Below are positions 27,571 through 37,162 of a stretch of DNA of 64,000 nt, one piece after another. The DNA comes from Streptomyces sp. NBC_00459 (GTDB lineage Bacteria > Actinomycetota > Actinomycetes > Streptomycetales > Streptomycetaceae), in NCBI RefSeq assembly GCF_036013955.1, contig NZ_CP107903.1, positions 6,944,001 to 7,008,000 on the forward strand, given 5' to 3'. The position numbers and the translations under genes are program-made. The notes under the pieces are model-generated. The model was not told the origin of the DNA and searched no databases. It saw only the letters and a list, made by a program, of their open reading frames with translations. Each line of letters begins with the position of its first letter. The first letter of the stretch is position 1.

Positions 27571-29766
27571 GTGGCCGGCGAACAGCACGCACAGACCACA
27601 TCGGTGCCCGCCGAGGCGCGCGACAGGCACGCCCAGCTCGCCGAGCGCATCGAGGAGCACCGCTTCCGGTACTACGTGAACGACGCTCCCGTCGTCAGCG
27701 ACGCGGAGTTCGACAAGCTCCTGCGCACCCTGGAGGCGCTGGAGGAGGAGTATCCGGAGCTGCGCACGCCCGACTCCCCGACCCAGAAGGTCTCGGGGGC
27801 GTACGAGACGGAGTTCACCTCCGTGGAGCACCGCTCGCGCATGCTCTCCCTCGACAACGCCTTCGACGACCTGGAACTGGCGGCGTGGGCGGAGCGCGTC
27901 CACAAGGACGTCGGTGCCTCCGAGTACCACTTCCTGTGCGAGCTGAAGGTCGACGGCCTCGCCGTCAACCTGACGTACGAGCACGGGCGTCTCACGCGCG
28001 CGGCGACCCGTGGTGACGGCCGCACCGGCGAGGACATCACGCCCAATGTGCGCACGATCGCCGAGATCCCGGACCGGCTGACCGGCGACCGCGTCCCGGA
28101 CCTGGTGGAGATCCGCGGCGAGGTCTACTTCCCGATGGAGAAGTTCGAGGAGCTGAACGCCCGTCTGGTGGAGGGCGGCGACAAGCCGTTCGCCAACCCG
28201 CGCAACGCGGCGGCCGGTTCACTCCGCCAGAAGGACCCGCGCGTCACGGCCACGCGACCGCTGCACATGGTGGTCCACGGCATCGGAGCCCTGGAGGGCT
28301 ACGACCCGCTCACCCGTCTCTCCGAGGCGTACACCCTGCTGCACGAGTGGGGCCTGCCGACCACGCGGTACGCGAAGCAGGTCGACGACCTCGACGGCGT
28401 ACGGGAGTTCATCGCGTACTACGGCGAGAACCGGCACTCCGTGGAGCACGAGATCGACGGCGTCGTCGTCAAGCTCGACGAGATCCCGCTCCAGGGCCGC
28501 CTCGGCTCGACCTCGCGCGCCCCCCGCTGGGCGATCGCCTGGAAGTACGCGCCCGAGGAGGTCAACACCAAGCTCATCAACATCCGCGTGGGCGTGGGGC
28601 GTACGGGCAGGGTCACGCCGTACGCACAGGTCGAGCCGGTGACGGTGGCCGGCTCGGAGGTCGAGTTCGCCACGCTGCACAACCAGGACGTCGTCAAGGC
28701 CAAGGGCGTGCTCATCGGCGACACCGTGGTGCTGCGCAAGGCCGGTGACGTCATCCCGGAGATCCTCGGCCCGGTCGCCGACCTGCGCGACGGCACGGAG
28801 AAGCCCTTCGAGATGCCCGCCGAGTGCCCCGAGTGCGGTACGCCGCTGCGGCCCATGAAGGAGGCCGACGTCGACCTCCGCTGCCCCAACGGGCAGAGCT
28901 GCCCGGCCCAGTTGAGGGAGCGGCTGTTCTATCTCGGCGGGCGCAAGTGCCTGGACATCGAGAACTTCGGCTACGTGGCCGCCGCCGCGCTCACCAGACC
29001 GCTGGAGCCGGCCGAGCCGCCGCTCGTCGACGAGGGCGACCTCTTCGACCTCACCATCGAGCGACTGCTGCCCATCAAGGCGTACGTCCTCGACCAGGAC
29101 AGCGGGCTGCCCAAGCGGGACCCGAAGACCGGCGAGGAGAAGATCGCCACGGTCTTCGCCAACCAGGAGGGCGAGCCCAGGAAGAACGCGGTCTCGATGC
29201 TCGCCAACATCGCCGCCGCCAAGGACCGACCGCTGGCCCGGATCATCACCGGTCTGTCGATCCGGCATGTCGGTCCGGTCGCCGCCGAGGCGCTGGCCCG
29301 CGAATTCCGCTCGATCGAGCGGATCGAGCAGGCCTCCGAGGAGGAGTTGGCCACCACGGACGGGGTCGGCCCGATCATCGCGGCCTCGCTCAAGGAGTGG
29401 TTCGCGGTGGACTGGCACCAGGAGATCCTGCGCAAGTGGCGGGCCGCCGGGGTCCGGATGGAGGAGGAGGGCTCCGGCGAGGACGAGGGGCCGCGCCCGC
29501 TCGAAGGGCTCACCGTCGTCGTGACCGGCACGCTCGAACACCACACCCGGGACGGCGCGAAGGAGGCGCTGCAGAGCCGTGGAGCAAAGGTGACCGGTTC
29601 TGTTTCGAAGAAGACGTCATTTGTGGTTGTGGGTGACAATCCTGGTTCGAAGTTCGACAAGGCCATGCAGTTGAAGGTGCCTGTTCTGAACGAGGACGGC
29701 TTTGCCGTACTGCTCGAACAGGGACCCGAGGCAGCGGCCGAAGCAGCGCTTCCGAACGAGGAGTAG
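27571..29766 (+). CDS. ligA: NAD-dependent DNA ligase
   Basis: Essential replication and repair ligase of 731 aa. Domain order: Ia domain (HRFRYYVNDAP), adenylation domain with the AMP-accepting lysine at residue 126 (CELKVDG) and TRGDGRTGEDIT, OB fold, a four-Cys zinc finger (CPECGTPL ... CPNGQSCPAQ, about 427-450), helix-hairpin-helix repeats, and a C-terminal BRCT domain (GLTVVVTGTLEHHTRD). All are intact. GTG at 27571 follows GGGAGGA. It is 15 bp after the MetE-like gene, so the two are likely cotranscribed. Confidence 0.98.
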   Translation: MAGEQHAQTTSVPAEARDRHAQLAERIEEHRFRYYVNDAPVVSDAEFDKLLRTLEALEEEYPELRTPDSPTQKVSGAYETEFTSVEHRSRMLSLDNAFDDLELAAWAERVHKDVGASEYHFLCELKVDGLAVNLTYEHGRLTRAATRGDGRTGEDITPNVRTIAEIPDRLTGDRVPDLVEIRGEVYFPMEKFEELNARLVEGGDKPFANPRNAAAGSLRQKDPRVTATRPLHMVVHGIGALEGYDPLTRLSEAYTLLHEWGLPTTRYAKQVDDLDGVREFIAYYGENRHSVEHEIDGVVVKLDEIPLQGRLGSTSRAPRWAIAWKYAPEEVNTKLINIRVGVGRTGRVTPYAQVEPVTVAGSEVEFATLHNQDVVKAKGVLIGDTVVLRKAGDVIPEILGPVADLRDGTEKPFEMPAECPECGTPLRPMKEADVDLRCPNGQSCPAQLRERLFYLGGRKCLDIENFGYVAAAALTRPLEPAEPPLVDEGDLFDLTIERLLPIKAYVLDQDSGLPKRDPKTGEEKIATVFANQEGEPRKNAVSMLANIAAAKDRPLARIITGLSIRHVGPVAAEALAREFRSIERIEQASEEELATTDGVGPIIAASLKEWFAVDWHQEILRKWRAAGVRMEEEGSGEDEGPRPLEGLTVVVTGTLEHHTRDGAKEALQSRGAKVTGSVSKKTSFVVVGDNPGSKFDKAMQLKVPVLNEDGFAVLLEQGPEAAAEAALPNEE

Positions 29767-29776
29767 GGGTTGAAGA

Positions 29777-29812
29777 CCACCCGATCGGCGCATACCAGAT
29801 GCATACGGGTGG
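29777..29812 (+). terminator. Possible ligA terminator
   Basis: CCACCCG (29777-29783) pairs with CGGGTGG (29806-29812) across a 22-base loop, 10 bp after the ligA stop. There is no T-run, so support is modest. Confidence 0.4.
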
Positions 29813-29985
29813 CTGGGTCGCATTCGGGCAACCGTCGACGACCGCTGCCCGTGGAAGCCTTCTGCGGCCTACTGTTGACGTATGCGCCTGCCGTGCCCGG
29901 ATGTGGTTTCGGACGCGGTGCCGGTGACGGTTGACGGACATCGGACCGCGTGGCGTGGGTACCGCCGGCTGTGAGAGGGACGGGA

Positions 29986-32328
29986 ATGGAACCGACCGAA
30001 AGCGCCGCCCCTCCCTCACGGCTGCGCAGACGCCGGATATCCGGCGTCTGGCACTGGGGATCCGCCCGCCTCACGGGCCGTCCCGAGCCCGGCAGTGAAC
30101 CGGGTGCGGCCCGCCGGACGGCACGGTTCCTGGAACGGGCGGGCATCGGTGTCCGGGCAGCCGGAGGGACGAGCGGAACAGGTGCGGCGGGCGGCACCCG
30201 GCAGCGCATCGTCGCCGACAGCAGGGTGTCGACCCCGCTGACGGCCCACCTCACCGCCGAGGAACGCGTCGCCCACCTGCACGCCCACGACCCCGCACGC
30301 CAGCTGTCCTGGCCCGCGCTGCCCGCGGCGGTCGTCGCGTCGGCCGGCCTCGTCCTCGGCGCCGGCTTCTACCGCGGCTTCACCGGCCACAGCGCGCTCT
30401 TCCCGTCCGGCACCGTCGGCTGGGCCCTCGCCGTGCTCACCGGTGTCATCGTCGGTCATCTCGTCGCCCTCGGCCGCGCCCGCTGGTGGGGCGGGACCGG
30501 CTCGGGCGCCGCCCTCACCCTCTCCGTGCTCCTGCTGTTCGGGTGGGTGCCGGCCGGGATGGTCAGCCTCACCGTCGTCGCCCTGGTCGGCGTGGCCCGG
30601 CGCCACCGCTGGCGGCAGGGCCTCCTGCACGGCGCGGTGGACATCCTCGGCATCGGCGCCGGCGCGCTGGTGCTCGCCGCCTTCGGCCGGGTCCCGTCCG
30701 TCGAGACGCCCTGGGACCCGCAGACCTGGAGCGTCTACACGGCGCCCGAGGTGGTGCTGGTCGCGGTCACCTACCTCGCGCTCACCCGCACCCTGCTCTG
30801 GTATCTGCACACCCCGCGCGGCGGACTGCCCACCGCCGCCCGCTCCGCCCTGGTCAGACAGGGGCTGGTCGCGGTCGCGCTGCTCGCCATCGCGCCACTG
30901 ATCTGCGTCGTCGCCGTCGCCCTGCCGATCCTACTGCCACTGTTCGCCATCCCCCTCATCGCCCTCGACTCCACCCTGTGGATAGCCAGGGCCCGGGCCG
31001 AGGAGCAACTGCGCGACCCGCTGACCGGGCTGCCCAACAGACAGTGGCTGCTGGAACGGACCTGGACGGCCCTCGACGATGCCGAACGCATCGATGCGCG
31101 GGCCGCGTTGATGCTCATAGACCTGGACCGCTTCCGGTCCGTGAACGACACGCTGGGCCACCTCGCCGGTGACCGTCTCCTCCTCCAGATAGCCGACCGG
31201 CTGCGCCTCGCACTGCCGCGCGGCGCGGAGGCCGCACGGCTCGGCGGCGACGAGTTCGCCGTTCTGCTGCCGGTCGTCGACTCCACGACGTCGGCCACCC
31301 GCGTCGCCCGCAACCTGGTCACCGTGCTCGGCTCCCCGCTCGATCTCGACGGACTCACCCTCGTCCTGGAGGCCAGCGCCGGCCTCGCCGTCTTCCCCGA
31401 CCACGCGCTCGACGCGGAGGGACTGCTGCGGCGCGCCGACGTGGCGATGTACCAGGCGAAGCGGGACCGTACGGGCGTCGAGGTGTACGAGTCCAAGCGG
31501 GACTCGAACACCCCGGACCGGCTCGGCCTGCTGGGTGATCTGCGGCGCGCACTCGACGCGCACGAGGTCGAGCTGCACTACCAGCCCAAGGTGCGCTTCG
31601 ACGGGCAGGTCGCCGGCCTGGAGGCGCTGGTGCGGTGGGTGCACCCGGAGCGCGGGAAGGTGCCGCCGGACGAGTTCATAGCGATCGCCGAGTCGTCCGG
31701 GCTGATGCCCCACCTCACGGAGTACGTGCTGGAGACGGCGCTCGAACAGGTCGCGAAGTGGCGCGCCCAGGGCCTGTTCGTCCCGGTCGCCGTCAACGTC
31801 TCCCCGCGTGACGTCCACACCCCCGGCTTCGCCGGTTCCGTCGCCGCCCGGCTGGCCCGGCACGGGGTCCCGGCGGGAGCGCTCCAACTGGAGATAACGG
31901 AGCACGTGCTCCTGGAGGACCCGCAGAAGGCCGCGGACACGCTGGCCGCGCTGACCGGGCACGGCGTGAAGATGTCGCTGGACGACTTCGGTACGGGGTA
32001 CTCGTCGCTGGTGCATCTGCGGCGGCTGCCGGTGAGCGAGCTGAAGATCGACCGGTCGTTCGTGGCGCGGCTGGCGGTGGACACGGAGGACGCGGAGATC
32101 GTGCGGTGCACGGTGGATCTCGCGCATTCCCTGGGGCTGCTCGTGGTCGCCGAGGGCGTCGAGGACGACGAGACGTGGGAGCGGTTGCGGGACATGGGAT
32201 GTGACGCGGTGCAGGGGTGGCTCGTCGCCGCGGCGATGCCTCCGGAGGAGGCCACGGCCTGGTTGCTGGCGCGGGGGACACGTGGGTGGCAGCGGCCCCG
32301 GGCGGCCTTGCCCGCCGCGGAGTCCTAG
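29986..32328 (+). CDS. rmdB: Membrane GGDEF-EAL protein, probable c-di-GMP phosphodiesterase RmdB
   Basis: A 780-aa protein that makes or breaks the second messenger c-di-GMP. A basic N-terminal tail and several membrane helices (about residues 105-340) precede GGDEF at 420-424 (RLGGDEFAVLL) and an EAL domain with intact EAL at 546-548. DDFGTGYSS and the VVAEGVE motif are also present. The inhibitory RxxD site before GGDEF is absent (PRGA). Position next to ligA/gat and architecture match S. coelicolor RmdB (SCO5495, from memory), a phosphodiesterase that affects development. ATG at 29986 follows GAGAGGGA. A 30-codon frame (29882-29974) lies just upstream. Confidence 0.88.
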   Translation: MEPTESAAPPSRLRRRRISGVWHWGSARLTGRPEPGSEPGAARRTARFLERAGIGVRAAGGTSGTGAAGGTRQRIVADSRVSTPLTAHLTAEERVAHLHAHDPARQLSWPALPAAVVASAGLVLGAGFYRGFTGHSALFPSGTVGWALAVLTGVIVGHLVALGRARWWGGTGSGAALTLSVLLLFGWVPAGMVSLTVVALVGVARRHRWRQGLLHGAVDILGIGAGALVLAAFGRVPSVETPWDPQTWSVYTAPEVVLVAVTYLALTRTLLWYLHTPRGGLPTAARSALVRQGLVAVALLAIAPLICVVAVALPILLPLFAIPLIALDSTLWIARARAEEQLRDPLTGLPNRQWLLERTWTALDDAERIDARAALMLIDLDRFRSVNDTLGHLAGDRLLLQIADRLRLALPRGAEAARLGGDEFAVLLPVVDSTTSATRVARNLVTVLGSPLDLDGLTLVLEASAGLAVFPDHALDAEGLLRRADVAMYQAKRDRTGVEVYESKRDSNTPDRLGLLGDLRRALDAHEVELHYQPKVRFDGQVAGLEALVRWVHPERGKVPPDEFIAIAESSGLMPHLTEYVLETALEQVAKWRAQGLFVPVAVNVSPRDVHTPGFAGSVAARLARHGVPAGALQLEITEHVLLEDPQKAADTLAALTGHGVKMSLDDFGTGYSSLVHLRRLPVSELKIDRSFVARLAVDTEDAEIVRCTVDLAHSLGLLVVAEGVEDDETWERLRDMGCDAVQGWLVAAAMPPEEATAWLLARGTRGWQRPRAALPAAES

Positions 32329-32510
32329 GGAGATCTCCCACCCGCGCACCGCCCGTTTACCGCCCGTTTCAGAGGTGAGCTCTCCTGTGGGGGCTCGGCC
32401 GCGTCGGCGGCTGCGGCTGCGTGGAAGCAAACCCGTGCGCGGGTTGGCTTCCCTGCCCCCTAGGATTGGGGCCAAAACCCACACCGCAACTCACCCCAGA
32501 GGATCGCTGC

Positions 32511-32807
32511 ATGCCTGGCATCACGCGCGAGGAGGTCGCCCACCTCGCACGGCTGGCGCGTCTGGAGCTGAAGGGCGAAGAGCTCGACCACTTCGCAGGC
32601 CAGCTCGACGACATCATCGGCGCGGTCGCCCGCGTCAGCGAGGTCGCCGACCAAGACGTACCGCCGACCTCGCACCCGCTGCCGCTGACGAACGTCATGC
32701 GCGCGGACGAGGTCCGTCCGTCGCTCACCCCCGAGCAGGCGCTCTCCGGCGCCCCGGCCCAGGAGCAGCAGCGTTTCAAGGTGCCGCAGATCCTGGGGGA
32801 GGACTAA
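32511..32807 (+). CDS. gatC: Glu-tRNA(Gln)/Asp-tRNA(Asn) amidotransferase subunit C
   Basis: Small scaffold subunit (98 aa) of the GatCAB complex, which amidates misacylated Glu-tRNA(Gln) and Asp-tRNA(Asn). The sequence ITREEVAHLARLARLELKGEEL is the standard GatC start, and the C-terminal FKVPQILGED matches. ATG at 32511. A -10-like TAGGAT at 32461-32466 may drive the operon. gatA starts 5 bp after its stop. Confidence 0.97.
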   Translation: MPGITREEVAHLARLARLELKGEELDHFAGQLDDIIGAVARVSEVADQDVPPTSHPLPLTNVMRADEVRPSLTPEQALSGAPAQEQQRFKVPQILGED

Positions 32808-32812
32808 TCACC

Positions 32813-34315
32813 ATGACGGACCACAGCAGCATCATCCGGCTCACCGCCGCCGAGACCGCCGCGAACATCGCCTCCGGCGTACTCACGGCCGTCGAGGTCA
32901 CCGAGGCCCACCTCGCCCGTATCGAGGAAGTCGACACGAAGGTGCACGCCTTCCTGCACGTCGACCGGGAGGGCGCCCTCGCCCAGGCCCGTGCCGTCGA
33001 CGCCAAGCGCGAGCGCGGGGAGACGCTGGGCCCGCTGGCCGGCGTACCCCTCGCGCTCAAGGACATCTTCACCACCGAGGGGATCCCGACCACCGTCGGG
33101 TCCAAGATGCTCGAAGGGTGGATCCCGCCGTACGACGCGACCGTCACCCGGAAGCTGAAGGCGGCCGACGTCGTCATCCTCGGCAAGACCAACATGGACG
33201 AGTTCGCCATGGGGTCCAGCACCGAGAACAGCGCGTACGGGCCGACCGGCAACCCCTGGGACCTCACCCGCATCCCGGGTGGCTCCGGCGGTGGCTCCTC
33301 GGCAGCGCTCGCCTCCTTCCAGGCGCCGCTGGCCATCGGTACGGACACCGGCGGTTCCATCCGCCAGCCCGCCGCCGTCACCGGCACGGTCGGCGTCAAG
33401 CCGACGTACGGGGCAGTGTCGCGGTACGGCATGGTCGCCTTCTCGTCGTCCCTCGACCAGGGCGGGCCCTGCGCCCGTACGGTCCTGGACGCCGCGCTCC
33501 TCCACGAGGTGATCGCCGGGCACGACCCGCTCGACTCCACCTCGGTCGACGCGCCGGTCCCGCCGGTCGTCGAGGCCGCCCGCAACGGCAGCGTCGAGGG
33601 CATGCGCGTCGGCGTCGTCAAGCAGTTCCGCGGCGAGGGCTACCAGGCCGGCGTCATCCAGCGGTTCGACGAGTCCGTCGCCCTGCTGAAGGAGCTGGGC
33701 GCCGAGATCGTCGAGCTGGACTGTCCGTCCTTCGACCTGGCGCTGTCCGCGTACTACCTGATCGCGCCGAGCGAGTGTTCGTCCAACCTCGCCCGCTTCG
33801 ACGGGCTCCGCTACGGCCTGCGCAGCGGTGACGACGGCACGCACTCCGCCGAAGAGGTCACCTCGCTCACCCGCGCGGAGGGCTTCGGCCCCGAGGTCAA
33901 GCGCCGCATCATGCTCGGCACGTACGCGCTCAGCTCCGGCTACTACGACGCGTACTACGGCAGTGCCCAGAAGGTCCGTACGCTCATCACCCGCGACTTC
34001 GAGAAGGCGTTCGAGTCGGTTGACGTGATCGTCTCCCCGACCACGCCCACCACTGCCTTCCCGATCGGCGAGCGTGCCGACGACCCGATGGCGATGTACC
34101 TCGCGGACCTCTGCACCATCCCGACCAACCTGGCCGGCAACTCGGCCATGTCCCTGCCCTGCGGTCTCGCACCGGAGGACGGGCTGCCGGTCGGGCTCCA
34201 GATCATCGCCCCGGCCCTCAAGGACGACCGTCTCTACAAGGTCGGCGCAGCCGTCGAGGCCGCCTTCGTGGAAAAGTGGGGGCACCCGCTGCTAGAGGAG
34301 GCTCCGTCGCTGTGA
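32813..34315 (+). CDS. gatA: GatCAB amidotransferase subunit A (amidase)
   Basis: The amidase subunit (500 aa) releases ammonia from glutamine. The Ser-cisSer-Lys triad is intact with the family's exact spacing: Lys83 (LALKDIF), Ser158 in GGSGGGSS and Ser182 in DTGGSIRQPA. ATG at 32813, 5 bp after gatC. Its stop overlaps the next start (GTGA at 34312-34315), so the small protein between gatA and gatB is translationally coupled to it. Confidence 0.98.
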   Translation: MTDHSSIIRLTAAETAANIASGVLTAVEVTEAHLARIEEVDTKVHAFLHVDREGALAQARAVDAKRERGETLGPLAGVPLALKDIFTTEGIPTTVGSKMLEGWIPPYDATVTRKLKAADVVILGKTNMDEFAMGSSTENSAYGPTGNPWDLTRIPGGSGGGSSAALASFQAPLAIGTDTGGSIRQPAAVTGTVGVKPTYGAVSRYGMVAFSSSLDQGGPCARTVLDAALLHEVIAGHDPLDSTSVDAPVPPVVEAARNGSVEGMRVGVVKQFRGEGYQAGVIQRFDESVALLKELGAEIVELDCPSFDLALSAYYLIAPSECSSNLARFDGLRYGLRSGDDGTHSAEEVTSLTRAEGFGPEVKRRIMLGTYALSSGYYDAYYGSAQKVRTLITRDFEKAFESVDVIVSPTTPTTAFPIGERADDPMAMYLADLCTIPTNLAGNSAMSLPCGLAPEDGLPVGLQIIAPALKDDRLYKVGAAVEAAFVEKWGHPLLEEAPSL

Positions 34316-34554
34316 GCAATGCTCTTTCGAAGGCCAAGGGCTTCAAGAAGTCCAAGTCCGGCACGTACCTGTCCATCGCGACCACCGCGTTCGGTGCCCT
34401 CAGCGTCGCCAAGCAGGCCAAGAAGGCCCGCTCGGAGAACGACACGCTGCGCCTCATCGACGCGGCCGTGTCCGCCGCCGCCATCGTCACCGGCCTCGCC
34501 ATCCTCTACCGCGAGCTGAAGCGGCTGGGCGACGACGACGTCCTGCTGGGCTGA
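34312..34554 (+). CDS. Small conserved-looking protein inside the gat operon
   Basis: An 80-aa protein of unknown function between gatA and gatB. The N-terminus is basic (SNALSKAKGFKKSKSGTYLS). Two moderately hydrophobic helices follow (TAFGALSVAKQAKKA; AAVSAAAIVTGLAILYREL), the second probably membrane-associated, and the end is acidic. GTG at 34312 overlaps the gatA stop by four bases and has GAGGAG upstream. gatB begins 16 bp after its stop. This tight packing and typical codon use argue that it is real. No known GatCAB organisation has such a subunit, so it may simply be cotranscribed. Confidence 0.82.
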   Translation: MSNALSKAKGFKKSKSGTYLSIATTAFGALSVAKQAKKARSENDTLRLIDAAVSAAAIVTGLAILYRELKRLGDDDVLLG

Positions 34555-34570
34555 GAGGGAAGTTTTCACC

Positions 34571-36088
34571 GTGACCACCACGACCGACGAGTTGGTTTCG
34601 TACGAGGACGCCCTGGCGACGTACGACCCCGTCATGGGCCTTGAGGTCCATGTCGAACTCGGCACCAAGACCAAGATGTTCTGCGGCTGTTCGACCGAGC
34701 TGGGCGGCGAGCCCAACTCGCAGACCTGCCCGACCTGCCTCGGCATGCCCGGCGCACTCCCGGTCGTCAACGCGATCGGCATCGAGTCCGCCATCAGGAT
34801 CGGCCTCGCGCTGCACTGCGAGATCGCCGAGTGGTGCCGCTTCGCCCGGAAGAACTACTTCTATCCGGACATGCCGAAGAACTTCCAGACCTCCCAGTAC
34901 GACGAGCCGATCGCCTTCAACGGCTACCTCGACGTCCAGCTGGAGGACGGCGAGACCTTCCGTGTGGAGATCGAGCGCGCCCACATGGAGGAGGACACCG
35001 GCAAGTCGCTGCACGTCGGCGGCGCGACAGGCCGTATCCACGGCGCCTCGCACTCGCTGCTCGACTACAACCGTGCCGGCATCCCCCTCATCGAGATCGT
35101 CACCAAGCCGATCGAGGGCGCCGGTGAGCGCGCTCCCGAGGTCGCCAAGGCGTACGTCGCCGAGCTGCGCGAACTCATCAAGGCGCTCGGTGTCTCGGAA
35201 GCCCGCATGGACCAGGGGCAGATGCGCTGCGACGTGAACCTGTCGCTGCGCCCGCACGGCCGCGAGAAGTTCGGCACCCGCAGCGAGACGAAGAACGTCA
35301 ACTCGCTGCGTTCCGTGGAGCGTGCCGCCCGTTTCGAGATCCAGCGGCACGCCGCCGTACTGAACGCGGGCGGCACGATCATCCAGGAGACCCGGCACTT
35401 CCACGAGGACACCGGGTCGACGACCTCGGGCCGCGTGAAGGAGGAGGCCGAGGACTACCGGTACTTCCCCGAGCCGGACCTGGTGCCGGTGGCCCCCTCC
35501 CGCGAGTGGGTCGAGGAGATCCGCGCCGGACTGCCCGAACTGCCGCTGGCCCGCCGCAACCGGCTCCTCGCGGAGTGGGGCGTCACGGCCGTCGACATGC
35601 AGTCGATGCTCAACGCCGGCGCCATCGACCTGATCGTCGCCACCATCGACGCCGGTGCCGACGCCGCCTCCGCCCGCAAGTGGTGGATGGGCGAACTCGC
35701 GCGCAGCGCCAACGAGTCGGGCACCGCGATCGACGAACTGGCCATCACGCCCGAGCAGGTCGCCCGGGTCGCCGCGCTGGTCACCTCCGGCGACCTGAAC
35801 GACAAGCTGGCCCGTCAGGTCATCGAGGGCGTTCTCGCGGGCGAGGGCACCCCGGACGAGGTCGTCGAGAAGCGCGGCCTGAAGGTCGTCTCCGACGACG
35901 GCGCGCTCAACACGGCCGTCCAGGAGGCCATCGCAGGCAACCCGGGCATCGCCGACAAGATCCGCGGCGGCAAGGTGGCCGCGGTCGGCGCCCTGGTCGG
36001 CGCGGTGATGAAGGCGACCCGCGGCCAGGCCGACGCGGCCCGCGTCAAGGAACTGATCCTTGAGCAGTTGGGCGTCAGCGAGGGCTGA
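34571..36088 (+). CDS. gatB: GatCAB amidotransferase subunit B
   Basis: The kinase and tRNA-binding subunit (505 aa). It phosphorylates the misacylated glutamate or aspartate before amidation. The signature GLEVHVEL...TKMFCGCSTEL...CPTCLGMPGALPV holds the zinc cysteines, RKNYFYPDMPKNFQ(T)SQYD is diagnostic, and the C-terminal YqeY-like helical tail (about 355-505) is complete. GTG at 34571 follows GAGGGAAG. The operon ends at the 38-bp palindrome beyond. Confidence 0.98.
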   Translation: MTTTTDELVSYEDALATYDPVMGLEVHVELGTKTKMFCGCSTELGGEPNSQTCPTCLGMPGALPVVNAIGIESAIRIGLALHCEIAEWCRFARKNYFYPDMPKNFQTSQYDEPIAFNGYLDVQLEDGETFRVEIERAHMEEDTGKSLHVGGATGRIHGASHSLLDYNRAGIPLIEIVTKPIEGAGERAPEVAKAYVAELRELIKALGVSEARMDQGQMRCDVNLSLRPHGREKFGTRSETKNVNSLRSVERAARFEIQRHAAVLNAGGTIIQETRHFHEDTGSTTSGRVKEEAEDYRYFPEPDLVPVAPSREWVEEIRAGLPELPLARRNRLLAEWGVTAVDMQSMLNAGAIDLIVATIDAGADAASARKWWMGELARSANESGTAIDELAITPEQVARVAALVTSGDLNDKLARQVIEGVLAGEGTPDEVVEKRGLKVVSDDGALNTAVQEAIAGNPGIADKIRGGKVAAVGALVGAVMKATRGQADAARVKELILEQLGVSEG

Positions 36089-36103
36089 GCCGAGCGGCAG
36101 TGA

Positions 36104-36141
36104 GCCGAGGGGCGCACCGGAATTCCGGTGCGCCCCTCGGC
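36104..36141. terminator. Perfect 38-bp palindrome, bidirectional terminator
   Basis: The 19 bases at 36104-36122 are the exact reverse complement of 36123-36141 (core GGGGCGCACCGG). It lies 15 bp after the gatB stop and 15 bp beyond the 3' end of the convergent methyltransferase gene, so it should terminate both. Confidence 0.85.
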
Positions 36142-36156
36142 CGTTGCTCTACCTGA

Positions 36157-36969
36157 TCACGTACGGTGTCCCACGACCCGTACGAAGCCCAGGGACCGGC
36201 CCTGGTCGGCGCGCACCAGCTCCACCGAGTCGCGGGCCATGTTCGCCATGAACTCCTCGGTGCTCTCCTCGGCGCAGACCTCGCTCCACAGCAGCCAGTC
36301 GCGCCAGCCGTCCGGCAGCCAGTCGGCCCTCTCCACGGTCACGGCCCCGCTGCGTGTCCACTGCCGCCGCCACCAGTCGGCGGTGTGGAACGACCAGAAC
36401 CCCGGGTCCCAGAACGGCTTGAGGTGCTCCGGCGGCTCGACGCCGTCCAGCTCCTCGCGCAGTGCCGGTACGACGACACCGATCCGCCCGCCAGGCTTCA
36501 GCAGCCGGGTGAGCGTGGGCAGATACAGGTCGTTGGTGCCGAAGTACTGATACGCGTCGATGCTCACGATCGCGTCGAACGACCCGTCGCCGAAGGGCAG
36601 TTGGTGTGCCTCGGCGTAGACGGGCAGCACCCGGTCGGCGACGCCCGCCTCATTGATGCGGCGCGCGTTCTTGGCGGGCTCGATCCACAGGTCGGCGGCG
36701 GTGACCTGGACGTCGTACTCCTTGGCGAGGAAGACCGACGTCATGGCCTTGCCGCAGCCCAGATCGAGCACCCGGGCGCCCGGCGGGAGGGTGTCGAGGC
36801 CGAGTGCGGGGGCCAGCCACTCCAGCAGCCACAGGGCGTGCGGGCCCATCTGGTTGTCGATGGTCCAGCGGGCGTCGTACCCGCTGCTGCGCGGGTAGTG
36901 GGGGTGGTTCAGCCGGTCAGCGAGCGGGTCGGGACGGTCGTTCGAGGTCCTGGATGTGATGTCGGACAT
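36157..36969 (-). CDS. SAM-dependent methyltransferase (class I)
   Basis: A 270-aa Rossmann-fold methyltransferase. SAM motif I is VLDLGCGKAMTSVFLAKEY (key part LDLGCG), motif II region VTAADLW, and the post-motif segment is FDAIVSIDAYQYFG, followed by LLKPGGRIGVVVP. The type resembles small-molecule or lipid methyltransferases of the UbiE/cyclopropane group; the substrate is unknown. ATG at 36969 follows GAGGAG. It stands alone on the minus strand between gatB and a divergent small membrane gene. Confidence 0.92.
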   Translation of the reverse strand: MSDITSRTSNDRPDPLADRLNHPHYPRSSGYDARWTIDNQMGPHALWLLEWLAPALGLDTLPPGARVLDLGCGKAMTSVFLAKEYDVQVTAADLWIEPAKNARRINEAGVADRVLPVYAEAHQLPFGDGSFDAIVSIDAYQYFGTNDLYLPTLTRLLKPGGRIGVVVPALREELDGVEPPEHLKPFWDPGFWSFHTADWWRRQWTRSGAVTVERADWLPDGWRDWLLWSEVCAEESTEEFMANMARDSVELVRADQGRSLGFVRVVGHRT

Positions 36970-37162
36970 CGGTGAACGGGCTCCTCGGGTTCTGTGACGA
37001 GAAAGAACGGAAGGCGTCGGAGCTCGGTCGGACCTTCAAACAATGCACCTGCTCGGGGAGGCGGCGAAAAGCCGGATACGGACAGTCGACGGCCGGACGC
37101 TAGCAGTGGCCGTACGACGTCCGCATCCGAATTCTCAGGCGGGCGCGCTACGCTCCCGCGCC

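Noticed and set aside
32328..32339. GGGAGATCTCCC as a terminator after the GGDEF-EAL gene
   Set aside because: It is a 12-bp palindrome without a loop or T-run and overlaps the stop codon; too short to rely on.
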